NCBI GenBank assembly: GCA_003248775.1
Contig: QFQX01000002.1
Location: 62,001-126,000 of the forward strand
DNA: 64,000 nt
DNA from: Shinella sp.
Lineage (GTDB): Bacteria; Pseudomonadota; Alphaproteobacteria; Rhizobiales; Rhizobiaceae
Direction of reading: 5' to 3'
A model generated the notes under the pieces. It was not told the origin of the DNA, ran no database searches, and saw nothing but the letters and a program-made list of their open reading frames with translations. Below, in pieces: positions 1-8,190 of the stretch (positions are counted from its first letter, which is position 1; every line of letters starts with the position of its first letter). A program made the translations under genes and the position numbers.

Positions 1-713
1 TGCTCGTCATCTATTCTTTCAATGCCGGCCGCTCGACCGTGGTCTGGACCGGCTTCTCGCTCGACTGGTACCAGCAGGCGCTTTCGGATCGCGGCCTGCA
101 GAACGGCTTGAAGGTCAGTGCCATCGTCGCCGTCATTTCCGCGGTTCTTGCGACCGCGATCGGTACGAGCGCCGCCCTCGCCGTCGTCAAGCGGGAGTTC
201 TCCGGCAAGACCCTCTTCTCGACCACGCTGATCGCGCCTCTCGTCCTGCCCGAAATCGTGCTGGCCGTCGGCATTCTGGTTGCGACCGTGTGGATGGGAA
301 TGGCGCTGGGCTACGCGACCCTGATCGCAGGACATGTGCTGGTCTCCGTGCCGTTCAGCTTCCTGATCGTGCGCGCCGCCGCTTGCGGTCTGGACCCTCG
401 GCTGGACGAGGCGGCTGCAGATCTCGGCGCCAACGGACCCCAGACCTTCATGCGCGTGACGCTGCCGCTGCTGGCCCCGGCCATTCTTTCCTCAGCCCTG
501 CTCTGCGCCGTCATCTCCTTCGACAACTTCGTGATTTCGACGTTCGTATCCGGCGTCGGCACCACGCCGCTTCCGATCCAGATCTACGCGATGCTGAAGA
601 CCGGCCTCACACCGAAGATCAACGCACTGGGCACCATGCTGATCGGCATAAACGTGCTCGCCATCGCACTGGTGATGGGGCGCTACCTGAAAACGGTCCG
701 CAAGACCGGATGA
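1..713 (+). CDS. polyamine-type ABC transporter permease (PotC-like), 5' truncated by window edge
   Basis: Inner-membrane permease of a spermidine/putrescine-type ABC importer. The reading frame is already open at base 3 and begins with the family's first-helix exit segment (LVIYSFNAGRS), so the true start lies upstream of the window. Several hydrophobic helices follow. The cytoplasmic EAA loop that docks on the ATPase is visible as DEAAADLGANGPQTFMRVTL around 403-462. The stop is TGA at 711-713. The binding-protein gene begins 40 bases downstream and the ATPase follows it, so this is one transport operon. The partner permease (PotB-like) is expected just upstream. Family assignment is secure; the substrate is not. 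Confidence 0.92.
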   Translation, partial: LVIYSFNAGRSTVVWTGFSLDWYQQALSDRGLQNGLKVSAIVAVISAVLATAIGTSAALAVVKREFSGKTLFSTTLIAPLVLPEIVLAVGILVATVWMGMALGYATLIAGHVLVSVPFSFLIVRAAACGLDPRLDEAAADLGANGPQTFMRVTLPLLAPAILSSALLCAVISFDNFVISTFVSGVGTTPLPIQIYAMLKTGLTPKINALGTMLIGINVLAIALVMGRYLKTVRKTG

Positions 714-753
714 ACCGCATGCCAAAAATTCCAACCAAAAAAAGGGGAACCAC

Positions 754-1788
754 ATGCATAACCGCAAATATCTTATCGCCACGGTGAGCCTTGCCTCGCT
801 GTTGCTGGCTTCCACGGCATCCGCCGAGGAACTCGCCATCTACGCCTGGTCGGGCGAACTTCCGCAGGAAATCGTCGACGATTTCGCCAAGGAAACCGGC
901 ATCAAGGTGACCATGGACACCTATGATTCCAACGAAACCATGATGGCCAAACTTTCGGCCGGCGCATCGGGTTACGATCTCATCGAACCCAGCCAGTATT
1001 CGGTTCAGGTGCTCTCCAAGCAGGGCCTGCTGCTCGAACTCGACCATACCAAGTTGCCGAACCTCGGCAATCTCGGCGAAGCCTTCAAGAACGTATCGTT
1101 CGACCCGGGCCAGAAGTTCAGCGTTCCCTATATCTGGGGCACGACCGGCTTCGCCTATAATGAGGAATGCGTGAAGGACGCCCCCACGAGCTGGAAGGCG
1201 CTCTGGGATCCAGCCTATGAAGGCCGCATCTACATGCTGGACAACATGCTCGCCGCCTATATCGCCGGTTTGCAGGTCAACGGTTTCCACGCCGGCACCA
1301 CCAACCCCGAGGAGATCGAAAAGGCTACCCAGTCGCTCATCGAGCAGAAAAAGGTGCTCGAAGGGTATAACAGCAGCAACTTCGGCGATCTCGTCGCTTC
1401 GGGCGAAGCCTGCATCGTGCAGGGCTGGAACGGCAGCATCGCCCAGGCGATCACCACCAATCCGAAGGTTCGCTACGTGATCCCGGAGGAAGGCGGCTCG
1501 ATGTGGATCGACGGCTTCTCCATTCCGAAGGCGGCCAAGAACGCCGACGCAGCCTACAAGTTCATGGACTACATCATGAAGCCGGAAGTGGCCGCCAAGG
1601 CTGCCAATCTTTCGAAGTCCGCAACCGTCGTCGATGCAGCCAAGGCGCTGCTCCCGAAGGATGTCGCAGAGAACCCGGCCATCTATCCGCCGGCTGACAA
1701 GCTGACGAAGGTCGATTTCATCCTCGACGTCGGCGACGCGACCAAGCTCTACCAGGATGGCTGGACCAAGGTGAAGACCGCTCAGTAA
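754..1788 (+). CDS. polyamine-type periplasmic binding protein (PotD/PotF-like)
   Basis: Periplasmic substrate-binding protein, 344 aa, the usual length for PotD/PotF. Residues 1-24 form a Sec signal peptide ending ASTASA-EE. The mature start LAIYAWSGELP and the hinge segment YDLIEPSQYSV are typical of the spermidine/putrescine family. A good ribosome site (AAAAGGGGA) lies about 7 bases before the ATG. It sits between the permease and ATPase genes. The catabolic genes downstream suggest the cargo is an amine, guanidino or amide compound rather than a housekeeping polyamine; that is inference. Confidence 0.93.
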   Translation: MHNRKYLIATVSLASLLLASTASAEELAIYAWSGELPQEIVDDFAKETGIKVTMDTYDSNETMMAKLSAGASGYDLIEPSQYSVQVLSKQGLLLELDHTKLPNLGNLGEAFKNVSFDPGQKFSVPYIWGTTGFAYNEECVKDAPTSWKALWDPAYEGRIYMLDNMLAAYIAGLQVNGFHAGTTNPEEIEKATQSLIEQKKVLEGYNSSNFGDLVASGEACIVQGWNGSIAQAITTNPKVRYVIPEEGGSMWIDGFSIPKAAKNADAAYKFMDYIMKPEVAAKAANLSKSATVVDAAKALLPKDVAENPAIYPPADKLTKVDFILDVGDATKLYQDGWTKVKTAQ

Positions 1789-1804
1789 CTCCTATCTGAG
1801 CGGT

Positions 1805-1842
1805 GGGCGGCGGCCGAGAATCCCCAACCCCGACCGTCGCCC
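1805..1842 (+). promoter_or_regulatory. intercistronic hairpin after binding-protein gene
   Basis: GGGCGGCGG at 1805-1813 pairs with CCGTCGCCC at 1834-1842 (one G-U pair), leaving a 20-base loop and a following CTTTTATC. Hairpins directly after binding-protein genes often stabilise the upstream message or partly stop transcription so that the binding protein is made in excess over the membrane parts. The function here is inferred from position only. Confidence 0.4.
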
Positions 1843-1861
1843 CTTTTATCCCTGTTGCAAA

Positions 1862-3004
1862 ATGAGCCTGGAAAGAGCGATGCCGCCCGACACCCGGAAC
1901 ACCCAGCGGCCGGACGGGACCGCCATCGAGCTGATCAACCTGTGCAAGGTTTTCGGCTCCGATGCGGAAAATCCGTCCTATGCCGTCGATCACATGAACC
2001 TGAAGATCCGCGCCGGCGAGTTCTTTACCTTTCTCGGCCCGTCTGGCTGCGGGAAGACCACGACGCTGCGCATGATCGCCGGCTTCGAGGAGCCCAGCAG
2101 CGGCAATATCGTGCTTGACGGTCGCGAGGTCTCCAGCTCGCCGCCGCACCTGCGCAACGTCAATACCGTCTTCCAGAGCTATGCGCTCTTCCCTCACCTG
2201 ACGGTGGCGGACAATGTCGGCTTCGGGCTTGCGGTGAAGCGCGTGCCGAAGGCGGAACGACGCGACCGTATTCAGGCAGCGCTCGCCTCCGTCCGGATGG
2301 CGCATGTTGCCGACCGCAAACCGTCAGCCCTTTCCGGCGGGCAGCAGCAGCGCGTGGCACTCGCCCGTGCGCTGGTGAACGAACCGTCCGTCCTGTTGCT
2401 TGATGAGCCCTTCGGTGCTCTGGACCTGAAGCTTCGGCGGGAGATGCAGGTCGAGATCAAGGAAATGCAGCGCAAGCTCGGCATCACCTTCATCTTCGTC
2501 ACCCATGACCAAGAGGAAGCGCTGACCATGTCCGACCGCATCGCAGTGATGTCCTCCGGCATCATCCGTCAGGTCGATGACCCCGTCGGTATCTATGAGC
2601 GTCCCTGCGACCGGTTCACCGCGAATTTCATCGGTGACATGAACATGCTCGACGCCAAGGTCACGAACATCGATGACCGCGAAGCGACCGTCTCGGCCGG
2701 AGGGCTGGACCTCGTTCTTCCGCGTCCGCTTCGGCTGCTTGGCATCGGAGACACGGCAACGATCGCCATTCGCCCCGAGGCCCTGACGCTTGGCGCGGGC
2801 GGAAGCGAGAAAGTCTCCTTTACCGGCTCCTGCGGCACGACCGTCTATACCGGCACCGACCGGCTGATCCCGATCACGCTGGCAACCGGCGAGACACTGA
2901 CCATGCGCGTCAGGAACCGGCTGGGCGCAGCACCCGTACCCTTGCCCGGCGAGATGCTGACCGTCTCCTGCCCGCTTGCCGCCATTCATCTTCTTACCAA
3001 CTGA
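1862..3004 (+). CDS. polyamine-type ABC transporter ATP-binding protein (PotA-like)
   Basis: ATPase of the importer, 380 aa. The NBD shows Walker A GPSGCGKTT, Q-loop VFQSYALFPH, signature LSGGQQQR, Walker B LLLDEPFGALD and switch His in FVTHDQEEAL. The C-terminal part (after about residue 255) has the TOBE beta-barrel typical of PotA/MalK ATPases and carries IAIRPEALTL. All catalytic residues are intact. The start at 1862 may be replaced by an in-frame ATG at 1880. The RraA-like gene begins 10 bases after the stop, so transport and catabolism genes are probably one transcript. Confidence 0.94.
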   Translation: MSLERAMPPDTRNTQRPDGTAIELINLCKVFGSDAENPSYAVDHMNLKIRAGEFFTFLGPSGCGKTTTLRMIAGFEEPSSGNIVLDGREVSSSPPHLRNVNTVFQSYALFPHLTVADNVGFGLAVKRVPKAERRDRIQAALASVRMAHVADRKPSALSGGQQQRVALARALVNEPSVLLLDEPFGALDLKLRREMQVEIKEMQRKLGITFIFVTHDQEEALTMSDRIAVMSSGIIRQVDDPVGIYERPCDRFTANFIGDMNMLDAKVTNIDDREATVSAGGLDLVLPRPLRLLGIGDTATIAIRPEALTLGAGGSEKVSFTGSCGTTVYTGTDRLIPITLATGETLTMRVRNRLGAAPVPLPGEMLTVSCPLAAIHLLTN

Positions 3005-3013
3005 GGCCCTGAA

Positions 3014-3709
3014 ATGCCCATGAAATCCTACCGGTTCGGTGACATGCCAGCCGCTCTCGACGAGACGCTTCTCGCCCGCTTCCGCGGCGTGGAAGCGGCA
3101 ACCGTCGGCCATTACCTGCACGACCGCTTCATGCGCAACGACCTGCGCCCGCTGATCGACGGTGTCAGGATCGCCGGCACAGCCGTGACCGTTTCCATCG
3201 CGGGTGCGGACTCCACGCTACTCTACCACGCCATGGACCGGGTACGCCCCGGCGACGTGCTGGTGATCGACCGCGCCGGCGATGAACGTCATGCCCCCTG
3301 GGGTGGTTTCATGGCGGCCGTCGCGAAGCTGCGCGGCATTGCCGGCGTGATCGTCGACGGGATGATCACCGATCCGGAAGCGATCCGCGAAGCCGGCGTT
3401 CCGACCTGGGCCCGCGGCGTTTCGCCGATCACCACCAAGCTGCTCAACATGGGCGGCGGCTTCAATATTCCGATCTCCTGTGGTGGCGTGGCCGTCAATC
3501 CGGGCGACGCGGTACTCGCCGATGACTGCGGCATCCTCGTTCTGCCACCGTCCGAGGTCGAAGGCCTCACCGCTATCGCTCTGGCCGATCAGGCCGACGA
3601 AGGCGGCTGGATCGAGCGGCTGAAGAAGGGCGAAAGCCTGCAGGATCTCGTCGACATCGCCGGCATGATCGCCGAACGCAACCGGAAGGACGCTGAACTC
3701 CATGGCTGA
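3014..3709 (+). CDS. RraA / HMG-aldolase family protein
   Basis: 231-aa member of the RraA-like fold family, which contains 4-hydroxy-4-methyl-2-oxoglutarate/4-carboxy-4-hydroxy-2-oxoadipate aldolases and RNase E inhibitors. The conserved core is GVIVDGMITDPEAIREAGVP. In characterised HMG aldolases an Arg precedes the metal-site Asp (RD); here that position is Thr (ITD), so the classic dicarboxylate substrate is doubtful. Placement between transporter and aldolase genes argues for a metabolic role, such as cleavage or decarboxylation of a 2-oxo acid, rather than RNase regulation. The gene overlaps the next one by 8 bases. Confidence 0.85.
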   Translation: MPMKSYRFGDMPAALDETLLARFRGVEAATVGHYLHDRFMRNDLRPLIDGVRIAGTAVTVSIAGADSTLLYHAMDRVRPGDVLVIDRAGDERHAPWGGFMAAVAKLRGIAGVIVDGMITDPEAIREAGVPTWARGVSPITTKLLNMGGGFNIPISCGGVAVNPGDAVLADDCGILVLPPSEVEGLTAIALADQADEGGWIERLKKGESLQDLVDIAGMIAERNRKDAELHG

Positions 3710-4421
3710 CACGATCGACACCCTTGCCGTCTGGCTTTCGACTCCGCATCAGGCGATGATCGAAATCGCCCATGATATCGGCTATCGCCATATCGTGCTC
3801 GATATCGAGCACGGCCTCTTCGATCTCGAAGCTCTCGACCGCATCATCGCACTCGGCAAGGCTCTCGGCATGAAGATGCACGCCAAGGTGCTGGGACCAC
3901 AGGCGATCCCGATCCAGCAGGCGCTCGACATGGGCGCCGACAGCGTCATCATCCCGCATATCGGCGATCTGGAACACGCCCGCGAGGTGACCCGTTCCGC
4001 CAAGTATCCGATGCTTGGCAATCGCAGCTTCTCCGGCACCCGGCCGGCCCGCTATGGCGGTGTCTCGCCGGAATATTACGAACGGGAAAACATCAACACG
4101 AAATGCTATCCGATGGTGGAATCGGCCGCTGCACTCGCCGACATCGAGGCTATCCTGGCCCTGCCGACCGTCGATGGCGTATTCGTCGGCCCGAGCGACC
4201 TTTCACTCGACAGCGGCCGCGGCGCCTATCGCAACACCGATGCCGACAAGGCCGATCTCGCCCGGATCGCGGCTGCGGCGAAGGCTGCCGGCAAGCCCTG
4301 GATCATGCCGGCATGGTCGCGCGCGGAACGGGACTATGCAAAAAGCCTCGGCGCATCGCTGATGGTCGTTGCCGATGAGTATGGCTCGATCATGTCGGGC
4401 CTTGCCGACGCGGCCAAGTAA
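3702..4421 (+). CDS. HpcH/HpaI-family 2-oxo-acid aldolase
   Basis: 239-aa class II pyruvate-type aldolase. Visible family marks are IVLDIEHGLFD near residue 28, the metal Glu in YPMVES near 137, and FVGPSDLS near 160 with the second metal ligand Asp. HpaI-type enzymes cleave 4-hydroxy-2-oxo acids into pyruvate and an aldehyde. The conserved Arg that holds the keto acid in HpaI (usually in VRIP) appears replaced by Lys (AKVLG), so specificity may differ. It overlaps the RraA-like gene by 8 bases and precedes the ThDP decarboxylase by 25 bases, which supports one pathway. Confidence 0.88.
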   Translation: MADTIDTLAVWLSTPHQAMIEIAHDIGYRHIVLDIEHGLFDLEALDRIIALGKALGMKMHAKVLGPQAIPIQQALDMGADSVIIPHIGDLEHAREVTRSAKYPMLGNRSFSGTRPARYGGVSPEYYERENINTKCYPMVESAAALADIEAILALPTVDGVFVGPSDLSLDSGRGAYRNTDADKADLARIAAAAKAAGKPWIMPAWSRAERDYAKSLGASLMVVADEYGSIMSGLADAAK

Positions 4422-4446
4422 AACACACTGGGATGGATCAACCATT

Positions 4447-6051
4447 ATGACCGAAGCAATTTCCTGCGGCAGCCGCCTCATGCAGATCCTTGCCGCCTAT
4501 GGCGTCGACACCGTGTTCGGCATGCCGGGCGTTCACACGCTCGAAGCCTATCGCGGGCTTGAAGCCGCCGGCATCCGCCATATCGGCGTACGCCACGAAC
4601 AGGGTGCGGGTTTCATGGCCGATGGCTATGCGCGCATGTCCGGCAAGCCGGGCGTCTGCCTGCTGATTTCCGGCCCCGGCGTCACCAACGCTGCGACCCC
4701 GATCGGACAGGCCTATTCCGACAGCATCCCGATGCTCGTCATCACCTCCGTCGCCGCTACCAAGGATCTTGGCATGGGGCGCGGCCGCCTGCACGAAATC
4801 ACCGATCAGGCCCGCGTGACCGAACCGCTCACCGCCTTCTCGGCCATAGCCACCGATCCCGAGCAGGTTCGTGAATATGTGGCGCGCGCCTTCGCGCTCT
4901 TCGAGACCGGCCGCAAGCGCCCGGTCCATATCTCCATCCCGCTCGATGTGTTCAAGGCGCCGGATGACAAGCCAGTGAAGGTGCGCAGCGCTGGCGGCGA
5001 AGCAGCACCCGCGTCCGCTGATCTTGCCGCAGCGGCCCAGTTGCTGGCGCAGGCGAAGCGTCCCCTTATCATCGCAGGCGGTGGTGCGGCCCGCGCGGCA
5101 TCTGCCGTGAAAATGCTGGCGGAAAAGGTCGGCGCGGCCGTCGTTCCGACCATCGCCGGCAAGGGCGTTTTGCCTGACAGCCATCCGCTGGCCGTTGAGA
5201 CCACGCTCGACCGCGGCAAGACACAGGAGTTCATCGAGAGCGCCGACGTCATCCTCGCCATCGGCACCGAACTTGCCGAACCCGATATCTGGATGGACGG
5301 CCCGCTGCCGATGTCCGGCAAGCTGATCCGGGTCGATATCGACCGCAGCGTACTGGCCCGCGATTACGATGCAGAAATCGCCATCTGCGCCGATGCGACG
5401 CTCGCTGTCGAGGGACTGCTCGATGCATTGCCCGACGCCGTCACCGGCGGCTTCAACGGATCGAACGCCATTGCCGACCTTCGCCAGAGCGAGCGCGACA
5501 ACCTCACGCCGCTGGAACAGAAGCATGTGCGCGTACTCGACGCGCTGCGCCGGGCGATCCCGCCGGAGGGCGTCGTCTATACCGACATGACCCAGCTTGC
5601 TTATACCGGCTACGCCTTTTTCCCGACCGAGAAACCCGGCAAGTGGTTCTTCCCGGCGGGCTACGGCACGCTCGGCTTCGCGCTACCGGCAGCTATCGGC
5701 GGCAAGATCGCCTCGCCGGAAACACCTGTTGCCGTCATCGTTGGCGACGGCGGTTTCCAGTTCACGCTTCAGGAACTCGGCACGGCGGTTGAAAACAAGC
5801 TGCCGATGGCGATCATCCTGTGGAACAACGACAGTCTCGCCCAGATCCGCGACGGCATGATCGTACGGAACATCCCGACCATCGGTGTCAATCAGCACAA
5901 CCCGGATTTCGTCGCACTGGCAAAGGCCTATGGCTGCCATACCGCCGAGCCGACAAGCTTCGACGAACTGGAAGCAGCCGTCACCGCGGCCTTTGCAGCG
6001 GATGGCCCGACTGTTATTCACGTTCGCGAAAGTGCCGAATTCCTCGCCTGA
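4447..6051 (+). CDS. ThDP-dependent decarboxylase, AruI-like (5-guanidino-2-oxopentanoate decarboxylase family)
   Basis: 534-aa member of the acetolactate synthase/benzoylformate decarboxylase superfamily. The N-terminal PYR domain has the catalytic Glu in RHEQGAGFMADGYAR. A central domain follows, then the C-terminal ThDP/Mg motif GDGGFQF...WNN at about residues 435-465. Overall the layout resembles AruI, which decarboxylates 2-oxoarginine in the arginine transaminase pathway. The start was placed at 4447 because upstream in-frame codons lie inside the preceding aldolase gene. Neighbours suggest it acts on a 2-oxo acid derived from the imported compound. Substrate is inferred from family resemblance only. 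Confidence 0.85.
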   Translation: MTEAISCGSRLMQILAAYGVDTVFGMPGVHTLEAYRGLEAAGIRHIGVRHEQGAGFMADGYARMSGKPGVCLLISGPGVTNAATPIGQAYSDSIPMLVITSVAATKDLGMGRGRLHEITDQARVTEPLTAFSAIATDPEQVREYVARAFALFETGRKRPVHISIPLDVFKAPDDKPVKVRSAGGEAAPASADLAAAAQLLAQAKRPLIIAGGGAARAASAVKMLAEKVGAAVVPTIAGKGVLPDSHPLAVETTLDRGKTQEFIESADVILAIGTELAEPDIWMDGPLPMSGKLIRVDIDRSVLARDYDAEIAICADATLAVEGLLDALPDAVTGGFNGSNAIADLRQSERDNLTPLEQKHVRVLDALRRAIPPEGVVYTDMTQLAYTGYAFFPTEKPGKWFFPAGYGTLGFALPAAIGGKIASPETPVAVIVGDGGFQFTLQELGTAVENKLPMAIILWNNDSLAQIRDGMIVRNIPTIGVNQHNPDFVALAKAYGCHTAEPTSFDELEAAVTAAFAADGPTVIHVRESAEFLA

Positions 6052-6058
6052 GAACACG

Positions 6059-7222
6059 ATGACAACAATGACAACCGAAATGCCCGAGGCGAAGCTGGAG
6101 AACTGGCGTCGTCATCCCCACAACACCTGGGGCTTCAGCCATGTCGACCGGCTGGTTACCACCCAGCCGATCAAGACCGGGCAGGACACGCATCCCCTGC
6201 CCCGCGCCGAGCAGCTCGACCTGTCGACGATCTCGACCGATGGCGGCAAGACCATCAGCGCCGCTCTGGCCGACAGTTTTACCGACGGCTTCATGGTCCT
6301 GCATCGCGGCCGTATCATTGCCGAGCAGTATGGCCCCGCCACCGACGCCGGGACGCGCCACATCGTCTTTTCCGTCAGCAAGTCCCTCACCGGCACGCTT
6401 GCCGGTGTGCTGGTCGAGCGCGGTGAACTCGATGTCGACCAGCCGGTGATCCGCTACGTCCCGGAACTGGCCACTTCCGCTTATGGCGACTGCACGGTCC
6501 GCCATATCCTGGATATGACCGTATCGGTTCGCTTCATCGAGGACTATCTCGATCCGAAGGGCGATGTCGCCCGCTACCGCGTGGCGATGGACTGGGACCC
6601 GCCAAAGGCTTTCGAATATGAAGGCGGCCTGCACGATTTCGTCGCGACCCTTCCGCATGATGCCGGTCCGCATGGCGAGAAGTTCCACTACGTTTCGCCC
6701 AACTCCGACGTTCTCGGCTGGATTCTTGAACGTGCCGGCGGCATGCCGATGGCGGAACTGCTGTCGCGCTACATCTGGCAACCGATGGGTGCAGAAAGCG
6801 ACGCTTATATCACTGTGGATCGAAAGGGCGGCGCCAGAACCGCGGGCGGCATCTGCACCACGGTTGCGGACCTCACGCGTTTCGGCGAAATGGTGCGGCT
6901 GAAGGGTCGCGTCGATGGCCGGCAGGTCATCCCGGAAAGCTGGATCGACGACATCCTCAACGGCGGCGACCGGCAGGCCTGGGCGCGCGGCGACCTCACC
7001 GACCTCTTCGCTTCCGGTCGCTACCGGTCGAAGTGGTACGTCCCTGACGATGTGCCCGGCGAGTTCTGCGCCATCGGTATTCACGGCCAATGGATCTATG
7101 TCGATCCGGCCGCAGAAATGACCGCAGTAAAGCTTTCGTCCCAGCCCATTCCGGCCGACGACGACCTCGACCAGCAGACGCTGCAGATATTCCGCGCGCT
7201 GGGCAAACACCTGAAACGCTGA
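6059..7222 (+). CDS. serine hydrolase, beta-lactamase/NylB-like (class C fold)
   Basis: 387-aa cytoplasmic (no signal peptide) penicillin-binding-fold hydrolase. The nucleophile motif SxxK is seen as FSVSKSLTG near residue 106. A tyrosine motif, YVSPNSD, lies near 222, and a late HGQ (GIHGQWIYVDP) near 343 takes the place of KTG. This arrangement is that of 6-aminohexanoate-dimer hydrolase and related amidases/esterases rather than a resistance beta-lactamase. The ATG at 6059 is 8 bases after the previous stop. It is the last gene of the operon. It could release an amide- or ester-linked unit from the imported substrate. Confidence 0.87.
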   Translation: MTTMTTEMPEAKLENWRRHPHNTWGFSHVDRLVTTQPIKTGQDTHPLPRAEQLDLSTISTDGGKTISAALADSFTDGFMVLHRGRIIAEQYGPATDAGTRHIVFSVSKSLTGTLAGVLVERGELDVDQPVIRYVPELATSAYGDCTVRHILDMTVSVRFIEDYLDPKGDVARYRVAMDWDPPKAFEYEGGLHDFVATLPHDAGPHGEKFHYVSPNSDVLGWILERAGGMPMAELLSRYIWQPMGAESDAYITVDRKGGARTAGGICTTVADLTRFGEMVRLKGRVDGRQVIPESWIDDILNGGDRQAWARGDLTDLFASGRYRSKWYVPDDVPGEFCAIGIHGQWIYVDPAAEMTAVKLSSQPIPADDDLDQQTLQIFRALGKHLKR

Positions 7223-7240
7223 TCTCTTCCATTCAGAATG

Positions 7241-7279
7241 CAAGAAGGCACGTCCCGTGGGACGCGCCTTCTTGTTTTA
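7241..7279 (+). terminator. rho-independent terminator of the catabolic operon
   Basis: CAAGAAGGC(A)CGTCCC at 7241-7256 pairs with GGGACG(C)GCCTTCTTG at 7259-7274, with a single A-C mismatch, and is followed directly by TTTTAT. It lies 18 bases after the serine-hydrolase stop. The opposite strand lacks a T run, so it acts on plus-strand transcripts. Confidence 0.85.
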
Positions 7280-7322
7280 TAGCGGACTTTCGGCCACTCG
7301 GCCGGCGGTCAATGCCGAGAAA

Positions 7323-7856
7323 TCAGCTTTCAGGCGTGAGCGTCACGGACGTGCCGGTTGCGGCAAGGTTCAGGCCGAGCTGACCGCTCACGCTGATCGT
7401 CTGCAGATGGATGGAACCCGACGTGCCGCCAATGAGGACGTTGGCGCCGATGCCCGCACCAAGAGTCGCTTCCGCGGTAGCGCCCTGATAGAGGCCACCG
7501 AGCGAGCCATGGTGATAGCCGGCTGTCGGGGCGAATACGGCCCAGACCAGACGGCTGCGGGTGGTAAAGCCCACATCGACACCCATCTTGCGGACGACGC
7601 CGGTGTAACGGTCGAGCGGTTCGCTGCCGATTGCAGACGTGAACACGCAATCGGCTTCCTTGGCGGATCCGAGAACATAACCTACACCACCACCGATCGA
7701 GCAATCGAGATAGCCGATCCGGACGCCACCGCGGCTATCCTGTTCCTTGAAATCCGGAACCGGTTCCTGACGGGAGATGGCATCGGCCGAAACGGCAGCT
7801 CCGGCGCCTGCCAGAACCGGCAGGGCGACGAGCGCCACGGCAAGAATCTTTTTCAT
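7323..7856 (-). CDS. DUF992 family secreted protein
   Basis: 177 aa with a clear Sec signal peptide (MKKILAVALVALPVLAGAGA, cleavage about residue 24). The remaining 150 residues are a single DUF992 domain: VRIGYLDCSIGGGVGYVLGS, then FTSAIGSEPLDRYTG, WAVFAPT, and the repetitive GATAEATLGAGIGANVLIGG. DUF992 is common in Rhizobiales and has no known function. The two cysteines (in LDCS and ADCVF) may form a disulfide in the periplasm. A strong ribosome site (AAGGAG) precedes the ATG. It is a single-gene unit. Confidence 0.88.
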   Translation of the reverse strand: MKKILAVALVALPVLAGAGAAVSADAISRQEPVPDFKEQDSRGGVRIGYLDCSIGGGVGYVLGSAKEADCVFTSAIGSEPLDRYTGVVRKMGVDVGFTTRSRLVWAVFAPTAGYHHGSLGGLYQGATAEATLGAGIGANVLIGGTSGSIHLQTISVSGQLGLNLAATGTSVTLTPES

Positions 7857-8190
7857 CCCTGTACTCCTTCAAAGCTGTTGCGACCGCTGATATGGAAGCG
7901 AGCGGTCGACGGGACACGATTACCTTTGGTCAACGCATATGGCGAAAAAATGGTCCGCGCCCGGCACGCGAGTTTCAAGACTTCGTCTGCAACCCCCAAA
8001 CCTTTCCGCCACCCCGACTACATCCGAAGAGATGAAGCGCGGGGTTCTCGCCAGCCGGAAGAAAACCAACGAAGATATCGCCCGCCCCGGCACCGAAACG
8101 GCGAATGAAAAATTGTCTTTCAGCGATGCTATTTCCCGACCTCGCGACACCTGCCATGGGGACGCCCTTCGAGAACAATGGAGATTTTTC
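7857..8190. other. divergent intergenic region (334 bp)
   Basis: No convincing gene. The region must hold divergent promoters for the DUF992 gene and the MBL gene. A perfect 8-bp inverted repeat (CGACCGCT at 7881-7888, AGCGGTCG at 7901-7908, 12-base spacer) lies in the probable 5' leader of the DUF992 gene. It could be an operator or a leader hairpin. Open frames running in from 7939 are out-of-family extensions of the MBL frame. Confidence 0.6.

Noticed and set aside
6059..7222. Calling the class C-fold hydrolase a beta-lactamase resistance gene
   Set aside because: No signal peptide, HGQ instead of KTG, and a catabolic operon context fit a NylB-type amidase or esterase better.
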